Below, one piece after another: positions 18,342-27,718 of a stretch of DNA of 42,082 nucleotides. Within the stretch, counting starts at the first letter, position 1; each line of letters starts with the position of its first letter. The stretch spans positions 1-42,082 of the forward strand of contig CAIJXV010000031.1 in the NCBI GenBank assembly GCA_903824675.1. Direction: 5' to 3'. Source of the DNA: an uncultured bacterium (GTDB lineage Bacteria; Verrucomicrobiota; Kiritimatiellia; CAIKKV01; CAIJXV01). The position numbers were made by a program, and so were the translations under genes. The notes beneath the pieces are model-generated. The model saw only the letters and a program-made list of their open reading frames with translations. It made no database searches and had not been told where the DNA came from.

Positions 18342-19349
18342 ATGCATAATAAACTCTCCGTCTTCGCCCTCTCCCTCCTCGGCGCGGCTCTGCTGGCCGA
18401 CGCCGCGCCCAAACCCGTCACGCTCTTAAACGTCTCGTACGATCCCACCCGGGAATTCTATCAGGCCTATAACGTCGCCTTTGCCCGCCACTGGAAGGAG
18501 AAAACCGGGGGAGAGGTTACCATCAACCAGTCCCATGGAGGCTCCGGCAAACAAGCCCGATCCGTGATCGACGGCCTGCAAGCCGATGTGGTGACCCTCG
18601 CGCTCGCCTACGACATCGATGCCATCGCTGAAAAATCGGGGCGGTTGCCGGCCGACTGGCAGAAAAAGTTACCCCACAACAGTTCCCCGTACGTCTCCAC
18701 CCTGGCCTTTATCGTCCGCAAGGGAAATCCCAAGGGAATCCGGGACTGGGATGATCTGATTCGCCCCGGGGTATCGGTCATCACCCCCAATCCTAAAACC
18801 TCCGGTGTCGCCCGCTGGAATTATCTCGCGGCCTGGGGCTATGCTCTGAAAGCCAACGGCGGCGATCCCGCCAAAGCCCGGGACTTCGTTACGCGGCTCT
18901 TTAAAAATGTCCCGGTTTTGGATTCCGGCGCACGGGGTGCCACCACCACCTTCATTGAGCGCGGCATCGGGGATGTGCTGATCAACTGGGAAAATGAATT
19001 ATTGCTGGTGACGAAAAAACTGAATCCGGGGGAATACGAATTGATCGTCCCCTCGGTCAGCATCCTGGCCGAACCAACGGTCGCCGTGGTTGAAAAGGTC
19101 GCCACCCGCCGGGGTACCCGGGACATCGCCCAGGCCTACCTGGAGTATCTCTATTCCCCGGAAGGCCAGGAACTGGCTGCCCGGAATTACTACCGTCCCA
19201 CGCTCGAAGCGGTGGCAGAACGCTATGCCAATCAATTTCCCCAATTGACCCTATTCACCATCGACGAGGTTTTCGGGGGCTGGAAAAAAGCCCAAAATAC
19301 CCACTTCGCGGATGGCGGTGAATTCGATAAGATTTACCAGAAGCAATAA
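18342..19349 (+). CDS. sbp: Periplasmic sulfate-binding protein Sbp
   Basis: A 335-residue protein with a signal peptide (1-21, ALLADA). It has the Sbp/CysP family sequence: [32 protein letters not shown] (sulfate-binding Ser/Gly loop), [15 protein letters not shown], and [23 protein letters not shown]. It delivers sulfate or thiosulfate to CysTWA. The chosen ATG at 18342 has GAAAGG just upstream and lies 22 bases after the porin stop; a longer in-frame reading from 18186 would overlap the porin and lose the signal peptide. Its length matches the family (about 330). Confidence 0.93.
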   Translation: MHNKLSVFALSLLGAALLADAAPKPVTLLNVSYDPTREFYQAYNVAFARHWKEKTGGEVTINQSHGGSGKQARSVIDGLQADVVTLALAYDIDAIAEKSGRLPADWQKKLPHNSSPYVSTLAFIVRKGNPKGIRDWDDLIRPGVSVITPNPKTSGVARWNYLAAWGYALKANGGDPAKARDFVTRLFKNVPVLDSGARGATTTFIERGIGDVLINWENELLLVTKKLNPGEYELIVPSVSILAEPTVAVVEKVATRRGTRDIAQAYLEYLYSPEGQELAARNYYRPTLEAVAERYANQFPQLTLFTIDEVFGGWKKAQNTHFADGGEFDKIYQKQ

Positions 19350-19380
19350 TCGTCGGGTGGGAATTCAGCGATTCAAAGCG

Positions 19381-20220
19381 ATGATCCTTTTTAAAAAACG
19401 CAGTGTGCTGCCGGGTTTTGGCCCCGCGTTGGGCTTCACCTTGCTTTATTTGAGTCTGATCATTCTCATTCCGCTGGCGGCCGTATTTCTGAAAACCGCC
19501 AAACTGACGTGGCCGGAATTCTGGCAGACGGTCACGTCCGCCCGGGCACTCGCCTCTTACCGGCTCAGTTTCGGCACGGCGTTTCTGGCCGCGGTGATCA
19601 ACACCGTCTTCGGTCTTTGTGTGGCCTGGGTACTGGTCCGGTATCGGTTCCCCGGCCGGAGGATCATCGATGCCTTGGTCGATCTCCCCTTCGCCCTCCC
19701 CACTTCCGTCGCCGGCATCGCGCTCACCGCCCTCTATTCCAACCAAGGCTGGATTGGGCGCTGGCTTGACCCCCTCGGACTGAAGATTGCCTTCACCCCC
19801 GCCGGGATCGTCGTCGCCCTGGTGTTCATCGGCCTGCCCTTTACGGTTCGGACGGTCCAGCCGGTCCTGGCGGACCTGGAGCCGGATGTGGAACAAGCCG
19901 CCGCTTCCCTCGGGGCCACGCGACTGCAGGTCATCACGCAGATTGTCCTGCCCATGCTGTGGCCGGCCATTTTGACGGGGTTCGCCCTCGCCTTTGCCCG
20001 GGCCGTCGGCGAATATGGATCGGTGATTTTCATCTCCGGCAACATGCCGATGAAAACTGAAATCACCCCGCTGTTGATCGTCACCAAGCTTGAGCAATAC
20101 GATTATACCGGGGCGACGGCTATCGCCGTGGCCATGCTCGTCGTCTCGTTTATCCTGCTATTATCGATCAATCTCCTGCAATGGTGGAGCGGGCGCCGCA
20201 CCAGCGGAGGCGTGACATGA
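19381..20220 (+). CDS. cysT: Sulfate ABC transporter permease CysT
   Basis: A 279-residue inner-membrane permease with six predicted membrane helices, the same length as E. coli CysU/T. The family stretch [19 protein letters not shown] and the EAA loop ([21 protein letters not shown] ... [18 protein letters not shown], which docks on CysA) are present. The ATG at 19381 was chosen because it precedes the hydrophobic domain with a short basic start (MILFKKRS); no strong Shine-Dalgarno is seen. The stop overlaps the cysW start as ATGA. Confidence 0.92.
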   Translation: MILFKKRSVLPGFGPALGFTLLYLSLIILIPLAAVFLKTAKLTWPEFWQTVTSARALASYRLSFGTAFLAAVINTVFGLCVAWVLVRYRFPGRRIIDALVDLPFALPTSVAGIALTALYSNQGWIGRWLDPLGLKIAFTPAGIVVALVFIGLPFTVRTVQPVLADLEPDVEQAAASLGATRLQVITQIVLPMLWPAILTGFALAFARAVGEYGSVIFISGNMPMKTEITPLLIVTKLEQYDYTGATAIAVAMLVVSFILLLSINLLQWWSGRRTSGGVT

Positions 20221-21116
20221 CCCCGTCCGAACCCGTCAGGGGTCGCGCGATCGCCGCACAGGCGGTCACGGAATCCCGGGCCGTCCGATTTCTCCTGATC
20301 GGCATCGCTCTCAGCTTTCTGGCGCTGTTCCTGCTCCTCCCCCTGGCCATCGTGTTTGCCACCGCCTTGCAGAAGGGGTGGATCGCCTACTGGGCGGCGA
20401 TCAGCGATCCGATGGCGCGCTCCGCCATCCGGTTGACGCTCCTGGCAACCGCCATTGCCGTGCCTCTGAATCTGGTCTTCGGCCTGGCCGCGGCCTGGGC
20501 CATTGGTAAATTCCAATTCCGGGGCAAACAATTGCTCATCACCCTGATCGATCTGCCCTTTTCGATTTCCCCGGTGGTCTCGGGCCTGATCTACATGCTC
20601 GTGTTCGGTCTGCAGGGTTGGTTCGGTGCCTGGCTCGAAGAGCATGACATCCGGATTATTTTCGCGGTCCCGGGCATCGTCCTGGCCACCATTTTTGTCA
20701 CGGTCCCCTTCGTCGCCCGTGAATTGATTCCGCTCATGCAAGCCCAGGGGGCCGAAGAGGAAGAGGCCGCCATCACCCTTGGAGCCAGTGGCTGGCGGAC
20801 ATTTTGGAGCATCACCCTCCCCAACGTCAAATGGGCTCTCCTCTATGGCGTCATCCTCTGTGCCGCCCGCGCCATGGGCGAATTTGGCGCTGTGTCGGTC
20901 GTCTCCGGGCATATTCGGGGATTGACCAATACGATGACCCTGCACGTGGAAATTCTTTATAACGAATACCAATCGGCCGCCGCCTTTGCCGTCGCGTCCC
21001 TGCTCGCCCTGCTGGCGCTGGTCACGCTCGCGGCCCGGGGCTCGGTCGAATGGCGGGCCCGGCAACAACTCCGTGCGGCCCTGCGCCGGAGCGAGGAGGA
21101 ATCCCATGAACATTGA
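20217..21116 (+). CDS. cysW: Sulfate ABC transporter permease CysW
   Basis: A 299-residue permease partner of CysT, with six membrane segments, [20 protein letters not shown] and the EAA loop [22 protein letters not shown] ending in [14 protein letters not shown]. The start ATG overlaps the cysT stop by four bases and GGAGG lies 5 bases upstream, inside cysT, so coupling is likely. About 25 N-terminal residues precede the first helix, slightly more than in E. coli CysW. Confidence 0.92.
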   Translation: MTPSEPVRGRAIAAQAVTESRAVRFLLIGIALSFLALFLLLPLAIVFATALQKGWIAYWAAISDPMARSAIRLTLLATAIAVPLNLVFGLAAAWAIGKFQFRGKQLLITLIDLPFSISPVVSGLIYMLVFGLQGWFGAWLEEHDIRIIFAVPGIVLATIFVTVPFVARELIPLMQAQGAEEEEAAITLGASGWRTFWSITLPNVKWALLYGVILCAARAMGEFGAVSVVSGHIRGLTNTMTLHVEILYNEYQSAAAFAVASLLALLALVTLAARGSVEWRARQQLRAALRRSEEESHEH

Positions 21117-22158
21117 AGTCCGCCATCTCACCAAAAAATTCGGTTCGTTCACCGCCCTCAAGGACGTCAGCCTCGATGTCGCGCCGGGCGAATTGGTCGC
21201 CCTGCTCGGGCCCTCCGGCTGTGGTAAAACCACGCTCTTGCGAATCCTGTCCGGCCTCGAATTCCCGGACAGCGGGTCCATCCTTTTTGGAGGCGAAGAC
21301 GCGGCGGCCCAAACAGTCGGCGACCGCCGGGTCGGCTTTGTCTTCCAGCATTATGCGCTGTTCCGCCATATGACCGTTTTTGAAAACGTGGCCTTCGGCC
21401 TGCGGGTCCGCCGCGAAAACCGGCCCTCCAACGAGGAGATTCGCCGGCGGGTGGAAGCCCTTCTGGCGCTGGTCAAACTCGATGGATTTGACGATCGTTA
21501 TCCGGCCCAACTCTCCGGCGGCCAGCGCCAGCGGGTCGCTCTCGCGCGCGCCCTGGCCGTCGAACCCCGCGTTCTGTTGCTCGATGAACCCTTCGGAGCG
21601 CTCGACGCCAAGGTCCGCAAGGAACTCCGTCGCTGGCTCCGCCGGCTCCATGACGAAATCCGGTTGACCAGTATCTTTGTCACTCACGACGTGGAAGAAG
21701 CGCTGGAAGTTTCCGATCGGGTGGTCATCATCAATAATGGGCGCATCGAACAGATCGGCACACCCGACGAGGTGTATGACCATCCGGCCTCTCCGTTTGT
21801 CTATCGCTTCCTCGGCAACGTCAATCTGTTTCATGCCCGGATGGATCAGGGTCGGATCGCCATCGCCGGGGCCGGCGAATCGCCGGAAGGCACCGAGCAT
21901 CCCCTCACCGCCTATGCCCGCCCGCATGAGGTTGAACTTTCACGGGACCCCGGTCCCGATCCCGCTTTGGAAGCGGACATCATCCATATCCAAACCGTGG
22001 GCCCCACCGTCCGGATTGAACTCCGCCGGTGCGATACCGGGGAAATCGTCGAAGCGGAATTGACCCGGGAACGGTACCGCACCATGGCCTGTAAAACCGG
22101 CGAACGCGTCCACATCCACCCCAACCGGGTCAGGATTTTCGAGGAGCCCAAGAATTAA
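21106..22158 (+). CDS. cysA: Sulfate ABC transporter ATP-binding protein CysA
   Basis: A 350-residue ATPase with all motifs: Walker [10 protein letters not shown] (35-43), Q-loop VFQHYALF, signature LSGGQ (136-140), Walker [10 protein letters not shown] (156-164) and H-loop THD (His194). A C-terminal TOBE-like regulatory domain follows (PHEVELSRD ... [16 protein letters not shown]), as in CysA. Its start overlaps cysW by 11 bases behind AGGAGGA. It energises sulfate import and is the last gene of the unit. The only odd point is that no sulfate assimilation gene (cysD, cysN, cysH) follows within the window. Confidence 0.94.
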   Translation: MNIEVRHLTKKFGSFTALKDVSLDVAPGELVALLGPSGCGKTTLLRILSGLEFPDSGSILFGGEDAAAQTVGDRRVGFVFQHYALFRHMTVFENVAFGLRVRRENRPSNEEIRRRVEALLALVKLDGFDDRYPAQLSGGQRQRVALARALAVEPRVLLLDEPFGALDAKVRKELRRWLRRLHDEIRLTSIFVTHDVEEALEVSDRVVIINNGRIEQIGTPDEVYDHPASPFVYRFLGNVNLFHARMDQGRIAIAGAGESPEGTEHPLTAYARPHEVELSRDPGPDPALEADIIHIQTVGPTVRIELRRCDTGEIVEAELTRERYRTMACKTGERVHIHPNRVRIFEEPKN

Positions 22159-22198
22159 TTCGGCCGACGGAGAAATGGGAACCGCAAATTGCCGAATT
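22156..22198 (+). terminator. Possible weak terminator or stem-loop after cysA
   Basis: AATTCGGC (22157-22164) is an exact inverse of GCCGAATT (22191-22198), starting inside the cysA stop codon, with a 26-base loop. No U-run follows, so termination would be weak or factor-dependent. The remaining gap to 22597 holds only repeats (R3 copies) and a pyrimidine-rich tract near 22256-22330; no gene is seen. Confidence 0.25.
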
Positions 22199-22335
22199 TC
22201 GAACCGCAGAATATTGAAGTCAATCCCGCCCTGCCCTTCCATTAAACCTCGCAGGTCCTCTATCCTTCATCCAGTTTCCCTCCCTCCAGCCGTCGTTCCG
22301 GCTCCCCCCGCTGGATTCCCGCTTCCCTTTCCGCC

Positions 22336-22360
22336 GTCATCCCGAGCGCAGTCGAGGGAT
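22336..22360. repeat. Family R3, short inverse form
   Basis: GTCATCCCGAGCGCAGTCGAGGGAT is the reverse-complement style of the R3 repeat ends found at 16224-16273 and 22518-22568; this type is widespread in intergenic DNA of many bacteria. Confidence 0.5.
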
Positions 22361-22517
22361 CGCATCTGCGCAGGGGACGACCAAAGAACGGCGCTCTTGC
22401 CTGCCCTTCGTACCCTTGGCGGAGGAGGGCGCGCCTTCTACAAACGCTGTTTCTCTCCCGTTCGTAGTAGCGCCGTGTGAGGCGCATTTTCCCGTAAGGC
22501 GAGTGTTGGCGCGTTGA

Positions 22518-22568
22518 GATGTCTCGACTTCGCCCGCCCTGAGCTGGGCCGAAGGGCTCGACATGACA
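22518..22568. repeat. Dispersed palindromic repeat, family R3 copy 2
   Basis: GATGTCTCGACTTCGCC...GCCGAAGGGCTCGACATGACA matches 16224-16273 and shows compensating changes in its two arms (GATGTC with GACATG here, GATCCC with GGGATG there), which suggests the folded form is kept. Confidence 0.65.
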
Positions 22569-22597
22569 GCGAGGGAAACGACATGACGGCGACGGTC

Positions 22598-23668
22598 CTA
22601 AATAATCAACATGCAATCGCCATAGCTGTAAAACCGGTATTTCTCGCGAATGGCCTCGGAATAGGCGGCCCGGATCAAGTCCCACCCGGCAAACGCGCTG
22701 ACCAGCATCAGCAGGGTTGATTGGGGCACATGAAAATTGGTCAGGAGCACGTCAACACACCGGAAGGCATAGGGTGGATATAGGAACAAGGCGCTCCGCC
22801 CCTGTCCCGCCGTAATCCGGCCATCCGGCCCCGCCACACTTTCCAGGGTTCGCACGCTGGTCGTTCCCACCGCAACGATCCGCCCTCCGGCCGCCCGGGT
22901 CTGATTGACGGCTTCGGCCGTCTCGGCAGAAACGATATAGCGTTCGGGATCCATCCGATGTTCAGTCAGCTCTTCCACTTTGATCGGCTTGAAAGTCCCC
23001 ACTCCCACATGCAGAGTGATTTCCGACACACCCACACCGGCGCCTTTCAGGCCCGCGAGCAATCCTTCCGTCAGATGCAGACCGGCCGTCGGCGCGGCCA
23101 CGGCTCCGGGCACCCGGGCAAACACGGTTTGATAGCGCTCCCGATCCGCCTGATGCCGCTGACGCTGGGCAGTGTCCGGCGTATGGGTATCCTCGATCTC
23201 CCGGTGGATATAGGGCGGCAACGGTACGATGCCTTCTTCTTCCAGTATATTCAGCAGGGGTTCGCGGCTATTGAACTCGACACGCATGAAGCGGGAATCG
23301 TCGTTTGCGACCACGCGGGCGCGTAACCGGCCGCCGGCCATGAGCAATTCCGCGCCGGGCCGGGGTTTGCGCGCTACGCCGCATAACACATCCCAGGTAT
23401 TGGGGGCGACCTCCTCCAACAGGAGAAGTTCCACCCGCCCGCCGGTCGCCACCTTATGACCAAAGAGCCGCGCCGGAATCACCCGGGTATTATTGAGCAC
23501 CAGACGGTCCCCGGCGCGTAGAAAAGTCGGCAGATCAACAACCCGCCGATGCTCGATCCGCCCTGATTTCCGATCCACCACCATCAGGCGCGACTGCGCG
23601 CGATCCGGCAGGGGTTCCTGGGCGATCAATTCGGGAGGCAATTCAAAGTTGAAATCCGAGGTCTTCAC
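22598..23668 (-). CDS. queA: S-adenosylmethionine:tRNA ribosyltransferase-isomerase QueA
   Basis: A 356-residue enzyme that transfers the ribosyl part of SAM to preQ1 in tRNA, giving epoxyqueuosine. Family marks are the N-terminus SDFNFELPPELIAQEPLPDRAQSRL (read in two parts), LVLNNTRVIPARL, APTAGLHLTEGLL, LHVGVGTFKPI and the C-terminal EKYRFYSYGDCMLI. The length is standard (about 350). The start is GTG at 23668 with AGGA upstream. It is followed, in its direction, by a repeat-rich gap. Other queuosine genes are not in this window. Confidence 0.95.
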   Translation of the reverse strand: MKTSDFNFELPPELIAQEPLPDRAQSRLMVVDRKSGRIEHRRVVDLPTFLRAGDRLVLNNTRVIPARLFGHKVATGGRVELLLLEEVAPNTWDVLCGVARKPRPGAELLMAGGRLRARVVANDDSRFMRVEFNSREPLLNILEEEGIVPLPPYIHREIEDTHTPDTAQRQRHQADRERYQTVFARVPGAVAAPTAGLHLTEGLLAGLKGAGVGVSEITLHVGVGTFKPIKVEELTEHRMDPERYIVSAETAEAVNQTRAAGGRIVAVGTTSVRTLESVAGPDGRITAGQGRSALFLYPPYAFRCVDVLLTNFHVPQSTLLMLVSAFAGWDLIRAAYSEAIREKYRFYSYGDCMLII

Positions 23669-23771
23669 TTGTTCCTAAATGATAGAGCGACGCCCTTTTT
23701 GCCTTTTTTCCCCATCCGGTGCAAGGATATCTTGAATCGAGTTGCGTCGAATCGGGGCCGGGTCGGGGGGA

Positions 23772-24998
23772 TCACTTAATGCTTATCCGATAATCGTACA
23801 AATGCGTCGTCCAATCCAGCGGCTGATCCTCAACCTGCCGGGCAAAGGGTCGCCACATGCATTGCCGGATCTCGCCCGTCTCCCGATCTTCGCGCGCATG
23901 AAAGTTACTCAAAAACAACTGGGGGCTCTCATCCGGCGCCCGTCGATCGATGACCGCCAGAGTGTTCCGCATCAAACAGCCGCTCGAGGGGTCCACTTCG
24001 CCGATCATCATCGGGTACCGCGGCCCGTTCCCCTGGGGATTCGTCTCGCAAATATTCCCCAACCAGAACAGCCGCCCGGAGGAATGCGGCAGCAACTGCG
24101 AACAGGAACTCGGCGAAAAATAGGGACGGCCCGCTTCGTCGGTCCACGGCTGGGGCCGGGTCCATGTCCTCCCGGCATCGCTGGATAGCGCCATCCATTT
24201 ATAGCCGGGGAGATGCGGTTTGGCATCGTTACTTCCCCGCATCACCATCAGGATCCGGCCATCGGGCAGGCGGGCGATGGTCGGTTCCACCATCCCGCGT
24301 GTCGTCCGTTCCGGATCGCCTTCCACCGGCTGAGAGATCGTCCATTCCAACTGATCACCCCGTCCCCAACGCCCTCGCAATACGGCCGCATAATGATAGG
24401 TATAACCGCCGCCGGGATTGTAGTAATTGCCGTCCGGGCCCACCGGAGTGATCTGGCAGGGGGCCAGAATCGTACCGTCGGGCAGACTGATCATTTCACA
24501 GGTCATATCGCCGAGCATCACTGAATTGCGGCCCCGCCAGACGCCCGGCAAGGGATGGTCTTCATTATATTCCGATCCGGAATGGATAATCAACCGGGGC
24601 GGGCCAAAGGTCCGCCCCTGGTCCTGCGAGACCGCGTAAAACAACTGCCACTGGCGCAACCCTTCCAGAGGATCATCCGACGGCAAAACCCCCTCTGTCC
24701 AGAGATGCACATACCATCCGCTGACCGGATCGGCCATGCCGCCCCGCAAATGCCGGCGCAACATTCCCCGGGGATGCGACTCGCCGGTCACGATGGCCAC
24801 CGGGGCCGACCACGTCCGTCCATTATCGGATGAAAACCGACGATAGGCCCGATCCGCCGTATCACTCCGGGTTTGGCAACTGTGATAGGAAATCAAATTC
24901 AACCCGGTCGGTTGGGTGTAATGACAAGACCCTGAAACCGCCACCCCCGGACCGGGCGACGGCACCCAAATCTCGCGCGAAACCATTTTCAAACTCAT
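23772..24998 (-). CDS. Sialidase-like BNR/Asp-box repeat protein
   Basis: A 408-residue protein with three clear Asp-boxes: SSDNGRTW (56-63), SQDQGRTF (124-131) and SSDAGRTW (272-279), which mark a six-bladed beta-propeller of the sialidase/exo-alpha type. ATG 24998 was chosen because AGGAGG lies 5 bases upstream; the in-frame extension to 25064 lacks such a site. No signal peptide is present. Proteins of this kind in PVC bacteria are usually annotated as exo-alpha-sialidase or BNR repeat glycosidase, but the Arg triad and nucleophile Tyr of true sialidases could not be assigned with confidence. Confidence 0.75.
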   Translation of the reverse strand: MSLKMVSREIWVPSPGPGVAVSGSCHYTQPTGLNLISYHSCQTRSDTADRAYRRFSSDNGRTWSAPVAIVTGESHPRGMLRRHLRGGMADPVSGWYVHLWTEGVLPSDDPLEGLRQWQLFYAVSQDQGRTFGPPRLIIHSGSEYNEDHPLPGVWRGRNSVMLGDMTCEMISLPDGTILAPCQITPVGPDGNYYNPGGGYTYHYAAVLRGRWGRGDQLEWTISQPVEGDPERTTRGMVEPTIARLPDGRILMVMRGSNDAKPHLPGYKWMALSSDAGRTWTRPQPWTDEAGRPYFSPSSCSQLLPHSSGRLFWLGNICETNPQGNGPRYPMMIGEVDPSSGCLMRNTLAVIDRRAPDESPQLFLSNFHAREDRETGEIRQCMWRPFARQVEDQPLDWTTHLYDYRISIK

Positions 24999-25152
24999 TC
25001 GATCCTCCTGGACGTCAAACCCGGAAACCCGTTTATATCCAGGCAAAATTTGAACCCATTTCAAATCCTGCCTTCATGAATTTCATTCCCGGGTCACACT
25101 AGCGCGGAATAGAGGGTCGCGCAATCGATATTTACTCACCCTCATTGCACCG

Positions 25153-25383
25153 GGCGCATCTGCGATTCGGTGCACAGAAACCTCCTAAAGGGCGTTTACA
25201 CCCACCGTTTTCAATCGATGTTGGCCCGCCCTTCTATGGCGGGCATCTGGAGAGGGAGGCGGCTGGATCCGCGGACGCCGGGCGCAGAGGCCCGGCCCAC
25301 AACAACGGGGAATCGGGTTATGGGCGAAGCCCCCCCTGGGGCGGTTGGAAATAGGCGAATTTGAACCGAATCGCAGATGCGCC
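25153..25383. mobile_element. Element with 19-bp perfect inverted ends and flanking direct repeats
   Basis: GGCGCATCTGCGATTCGGT (25153-25171) recurs inverted at 25365-25383. Just outside lie near-identical 12-mers, CCTCATTGCACC (25140-25151) and CCTCATCGCACC (25382-25393), which overlap the right end by two bases. The interior carries an R2 repeat and no gene. The layout is that of a miniature transposable element. Confidence 0.5.
25204..25306. repeat. Dispersed intergenic repeat, family R2 copy 2
   Basis: It starts ACCGTTTTCAATCGATGT and ends GGCCCACAACAACG, matching 16118-16219. Part of it (GGCGGCTGGATCCG) recurs again at about 25425-25437, so a further fragment lies downstream. Confidence 0.7.
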
Positions 25384-25465
25384 TCATCGCACCCCATTCC
25401 GCATGCAATTGACGGCGGCTGGATCCGGAGATCAATGGCGAATAGAATCTCCCGTTTCCTCATTC

Positions 25466-25494
25466 TTGACCATTTTGGCTGATTACGGCATACT
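25466..25494 (+). promoter_or_regulatory. Sigma70-type promoter giving a nearly leaderless transcript
   Basis: TTGACC (25466-25471), a 17-base spacer and CATACT (25489-25494) predict a start near 25501, only about 3 bases before the ATG at 25504. No Shine-Dalgarno is seen before that ATG (TTCTCAAATTATG). Confidence 0.6.
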
Positions 25495-25503
25495 TCTCAA
25501 ATT

Positions 25504-26070
25504 ATGAATGAACATCAAAAAGTCATCGACCGACTCAAACTTTATGGCCTGTATTTTCTTCAATATACCCAAACCAAACCGCGGACGGAAAAGCGAACCG
25601 CCCGGGCCTTATTTCTGGGCGAAACCAAAAAACAGATCGACTCCGGTTTGACGGAACTGCTGAACCGCGCCGATGGGACGGAAGTTTCCGTCACCGACCG
25701 CTATCTGGACATTGCCTTTCTGGCCTACCGCCCCGGAAGCGGCATACCGGACAGCGCCCCGTCCAACCGATATGATGTGTTCACGGTTTACTTCTGTAAT
25801 CCTGACGGTTTGGAGGGACTGAGTGCAGACCATGTGATCATTCTCCCCCCCGATTACCGTACGAAACAATTCGTGGACCGCCCGAATGTACCGCATGTCG
25901 AACTGCTAAAAAAATTGCGACACATGGCCGAAGACACCGGATTGATCGACATCAACCTCGCGAAAATCAGCAAGAAAGCCACAGAACGGCTGACGACAAC
26001 CAAAATTCGGGAACTGCACCACGGGTTCACCCGAATGATCGAAAAGGCAAAACCCGACTCCAACGTCTGA
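25504..26070 (+). CDS. Unknown 188-residue protein
   Basis: No family was recognised. The protein is soluble and basic-acidic mixed, with no signal peptide or membrane segment. The N-terminal third is charged and helical (HQKVIDRLKLYGLYFLQYTQ). The middle has beta character (VSVTDRYLDIAFLAYRPG, YDVFTVYFCNPDGLEG, DHVIILPPDYRTKQF). The C-terminal third is helical and lysine-rich (VELLKKLRHMAEDTGLIDINLAKISKKATERL). The upstream promoter and a convergent hairpin downstream support a real monocistronic gene, probably translated from a leaderless message. It converges with zwf. Confidence 0.7.
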   Translation: MNEHQKVIDRLKLYGLYFLQYTQTKPRTEKRTARALFLGETKKQIDSGLTELLNRADGTEVSVTDRYLDIAFLAYRPGSGIPDSAPSNRYDVFTVYFCNPDGLEGLSADHVIILPPDYRTKQFVDRPNVPHVELLKKLRHMAEDTGLIDINLAKISKKATERLTTTKIRELHHGFTRMIEKAKPDSNV

Positions 26071-26087
26071 TTTTGCAAAGAAGAGCA

Positions 26088-26109
26088 GGCGTCCCAATGG
26101 ACGGACGCC
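26088..26109. terminator. Convergent hairpin between the unknown gene and zwf
   Basis: GGCGTCC (26088-26094) and GGACGCC (26103-26109) form a 7-bp perfect stem with an 8-base loop. On the minus strand a fairly U-rich tract (GCTCTTCTTTGC) follows, so it may end zwf transcription; on the plus strand no U-run follows. Confidence 0.45.
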
Positions 26110-26113
26110 AGGG

Positions 26114-27547
26114 CTACACCGGCCCCTCACTCCCGATGGCATAGGGGAGCGGCTCCACCCGTTGTTCTTCCAGCGCGTGTAAAACCGGCGTGAAAATATC
26201 CCAGGCGACGGCCAGTTCGTCCGACCGGATGAATAAACTCCGATCCCCTTTCAAGACATCCAGAAGCAAACATTCGTAGGCATCCGGGATCTGCACCGGA
26301 AACGCGGCTGCATATCGCAAATTTAAATCGGTCGGGGCCAATTCCATCCCCAGCCCCGGCACTTTGTTCATCAGGCGCAACACCAAGCCTTCATCCGGTT
26401 GAATTCGAATCACCAGTTCATTGGGTTCCAGGCAGGTCCCTTCGGGTCCGCAGAAAATATTTCGGGGGACCGCCCGAAACCGGACGCGGATTTCATTGGT
26501 TCGATGGGAAAGCCCCTTGCCCGCCGTCATCAAAAAAGGAACCCCTTCCCACCGTCGATTGTTAATTTTCAGCCGCACCGCCGCATACGTCGGGGTCCGG
26601 GAATCCGGCGGCACCTGGACTTCCTGCCGATAACCCGGCAAGACCTGGTCCTTTCGCTCGGTCGCCCGATATTGCCCGATCACCACGTCGTCAACCGTCA
26701 ACGGCGGAATGCTCCGGAGCAGTCGCACTTTCTCGTCGCACACCGCACGGGCATCGTAATGGGTCGGCTCTTCCATCGCCATCAAGGCCAGAATCTGCAG
26801 TAGATGGTTTTGCATCACATCCCGAATGATCCCGTATCCATCAAAATATCCGCCCCGGGATCCGATCCCCTGTTCTTCTGACCAGGCTATCGAGACCCGC
26901 TCGATAAACATGCGATTCCAGACCGGCTCAAAAAACAGGTTGGCAAATCGCAGGACCATCAGGTTCTGGACAATTTCCTTGCCCAAATAATGATCGATCC
27001 GATACGTCTGGTCCTCCCGGAAGACCCGGCCCATTTCCTCCACCAAAACATCCGATGTCGCCCGATCCCGTCCAAACGGTTTCTCGATGACAACCCGGGA
27101 CCACCCTTCCCCCCCGCCACATTCCACCAGCCCGGCATTGCCGATCGCCCGCGCAACGCCCAGGAAAACCGCCGGCGGCACGGCCAGGTAAAACATCCGA
27201 TGGGCCCGAACCGACCCTTCCTCTGTTCGCAGGGCCCGATACAAATCCAGAAGGCTGTCGGCCGAATCGTATTGCCCCTCCTGGTAATAACACCGGCTCA
27301 GGAATTCGGCCATTCGATCCTCGCACCGGGAATGGGGCACATATCGACAGGTCAGATGCTCGCTCGCCATTTGTCGAAAAGCCTCGTGGGTCATCGCGGT
27401 CCGCGCAAATCCAAAAACCCGGAAGGGTCCCGGAATCAAGTTTTGACAATACAGCGCAAACAGGGCGGGAATAATTTTGCGGCGCGCCAGATCGCCTGAG
27501 GCGCCGATAATGACAATCGACAGGGTTTCCGGTTTTTCGTCAGCCAT
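26114..27547 (-). CDS. zwf: Glucose-6-phosphate dehydrogenase Zwf
   Basis: A 477-residue enzyme oxidising glucose 6-phosphate to 6-phosphogluconolactone with NAD(P)+, the entry to the oxidative pentose phosphate pathway. Motifs: nucleotide-binding GASGDLARRK (15-24), EKPFG (155-159) and the catalytic RIDHYLGKE (183-191). ATG 27547 was chosen with GGAG upstream; an in-frame extension to 27619 adds a lysine/proline-rich tail not seen in the family. The usual partners pgl and gnd are not adjacent. The gene stands between the unknown protein (convergent) and dsbD (same strand, 171-base gap). Confidence 0.95.
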   Translation of the reverse strand: MADEKPETLSIVIIGASGDLARRKIIPALFALYCQNLIPGPFRVFGFARTAMTHEAFRQMASEHLTCRYVPHSRCEDRMAEFLSRCYYQEGQYDSADSLLDLYRALRTEEGSVRAHRMFYLAVPPAVFLGVARAIGNAGLVECGGGEGWSRVVIEKPFGRDRATSDVLVEEMGRVFREDQTYRIDHYLGKEIVQNLMVLRFANLFFEPVWNRMFIERVSIAWSEEQGIGSRGGYFDGYGIIRDVMQNHLLQILALMAMEEPTHYDARAVCDEKVRLLRSIPPLTVDDVVIGQYRATERKDQVLPGYRQEVQVPPDSRTPTYAAVRLKINNRRWEGVPFLMTAGKGLSHRTNEIRVRFRAVPRNIFCGPEGTCLEPNELVIRIQPDEGLVLRLMNKVPGLGMELAPTDLNLRYAAAFPVQIPDAYECLLLDVLKGDRSLFIRSDELAVAWDIFTPVLHALEEQRVEPLPYAIGSEGPV

Positions 27548-27718
27548 GTGAAACTCCGGTTCTTTTCCGGCATGCGCCGGTGCATTCCCGGGGTTTCTTT
27601 TTTCCATCCGTCGCGCCACTCCGGATCCAACCGCGGCAAATCGCGCACCGCGAGGGGGGACACCATTGACAGGCCCGGCAATCAGGGCAGGGATGCTGTT
27701 TCGCTGTTTTTTGGGGGC

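Noticed and set aside
19255-20097. Long minus-strand open frames opposite cysT, cysW and cysA.
   Set aside because: The plus-strand genes are complete, recognised and coupled; the opposite frames have no motifs.
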